DNA from: Planomicrobium sp. YIM 101495
GTDB taxonomy: Bacteria > Bacillota > Bacilli > Bacillales_A > Planococcaceae
Length of the DNA: 64,000 bases
Direction: 5' to 3'
NCBI RefSeq assembly: GCF_009707665.1
Contig: NZ_WLZW01000004.1
Span: forward strand, 155,992 to 219,991
Below, one piece after another: positions 63,723 to 64,000 of the stretch. The translations under genes and the position numbers were made by a program. Below the pieces are notes generated by a model, which made no database searches, was not told where the DNA came from, and saw nothing but the letters and a program-made list of their open reading frames with translations. Every line of letters starts with the position of its first letter. The first letter of the stretch is position 1.

Positions 63723-63839
63723 GTTCTCGGGAAAGTCGGAGGCGAGAAGTCGTCCTATTATAGAAGAAACCCGAAATCGGGGAGAGATTTAGAAACTCGA
63801 AACTTGTAACAGGAATGTAATACAAAAGAGTGAATTTTC

Positions 63840-64000
63840 TGTTATAATGAAAGGACTATAAAACTTCGCCAAAAGTGTTGACTCTTATTTTAGAGCATGA
63901 TATATTAGTCAAGTCGCCAAACGAGGTGGCAAAAACGAAACAACATGAACCTTGAAAACTGAACAGCAAAACGTTGATGAAATAGTTACTGATCAGCCTC
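63840..64000 (+). promoter_or_regulatory. rRNA operon promoters and 16S leader
   Basis: P1: extended -10 TGTTATAAT (63840-63848). P2: TTGACT (63878-63883), exactly 17 bases, TATATT (63901-63906), a strong rRNA-type promoter. Downstream are GGTGGC, ACATGAACCTTGAAAACTGAACAGCAAAACG, the leader typical of Bacillales rRNA operons. The 16S gene should start just beyond base 64000. Confidence 0.88.

Overview
The window is from a Bacillota chromosome, most likely a moderately GC-rich member of the Planococcaceae (Sporosarcina, Planococcus or Bhargavaea relatives); the genus cannot be fixed from sequence alone. Support comes from Gram-positive gene families (two LtaS-type lipoteichoic acid synthases, a BceRS-BceAB module, an IlvD/NadE/GuaA core, NCS2 permease), strong AGGAGG ribosome binding sites, many TTG/GTG starts, U-tailed intrinsic terminators and several riboswitches with transcriptional terminators. 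Most genes are roughly 50-57% G+C by eye; one block (about 41.2-49.3 kb) is clearly AT-rich and looks acquired.

Layout. 0-9 kb: a methyltransferase tail, a DinB-like protein, an LTA synthase, a sugar O-acetyltransferase joined to a rhodanese remnant, a DUF4256 protein, the YhdT-PanF pantothenate pair, a universal stress protein with a SulP transporter, and a membrane protein. 9.2-14 kb: two NrdR-like boxes and a cobalamin riboswitch with its own terminator precede a thioesterase, a class I ribonucleotide reductase (large and small subunits) and a flavodoxin. 14-18.4 kb: a GntR-regulated ABC exporter operon with a palindromic operator. 18.4-18.8 kb: a deletion scar joining an SDR remnant and an SCP2 remnant. 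19-24.5 kb: a secreted M28 peptidase, a DUF6508 protein, a SAM-riboswitch-controlled MetE-like enzyme, and a flavin monooxygenase/ATP-grasp pair. 25-30 kb: a Bce-type two-component system and ABC transporter. 30-41 kb: a peptide transporter, a CBS-HEPN-like protein, an RNase H-like protein, ilvD, a membrane-anchored nuclease with a Ca-binding-like tail, and a GNAT-aminotransferase fusion coupled to a second LTA synthase.

41.5-51.7 kb is a defence island: McrB and McrC, then two consecutive cassettes, each with a small nucleotide pyrophosphohydrolase (NUDIX, then MazG-like) directly upstream of a PLD-nuclease/SF2-helicase fusion. The NUDIX gene appears to start with ATC. Behind the island lie a 111-bp GC-rich repeat with inverted ends and, on the minus strand, a likely structured non-coding RNA of about 300 nt with its own sigma-A promoter and terminator.

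52.4-64 kb returns to core genes: pncB-nadE (NAD synthesis), a MoxR-DUF58-transglutaminase operon, guaA and a purine permease each behind a guanine-type riboswitch, and signal peptidase I between them. The last ~200 bases are the promoters and leader of an rRNA operon whose 16S gene should begin just past the window. The main themes are metabolite-sensing leaders (B12, SAM, guanine twice), cell-envelope polymer synthesis and defence.
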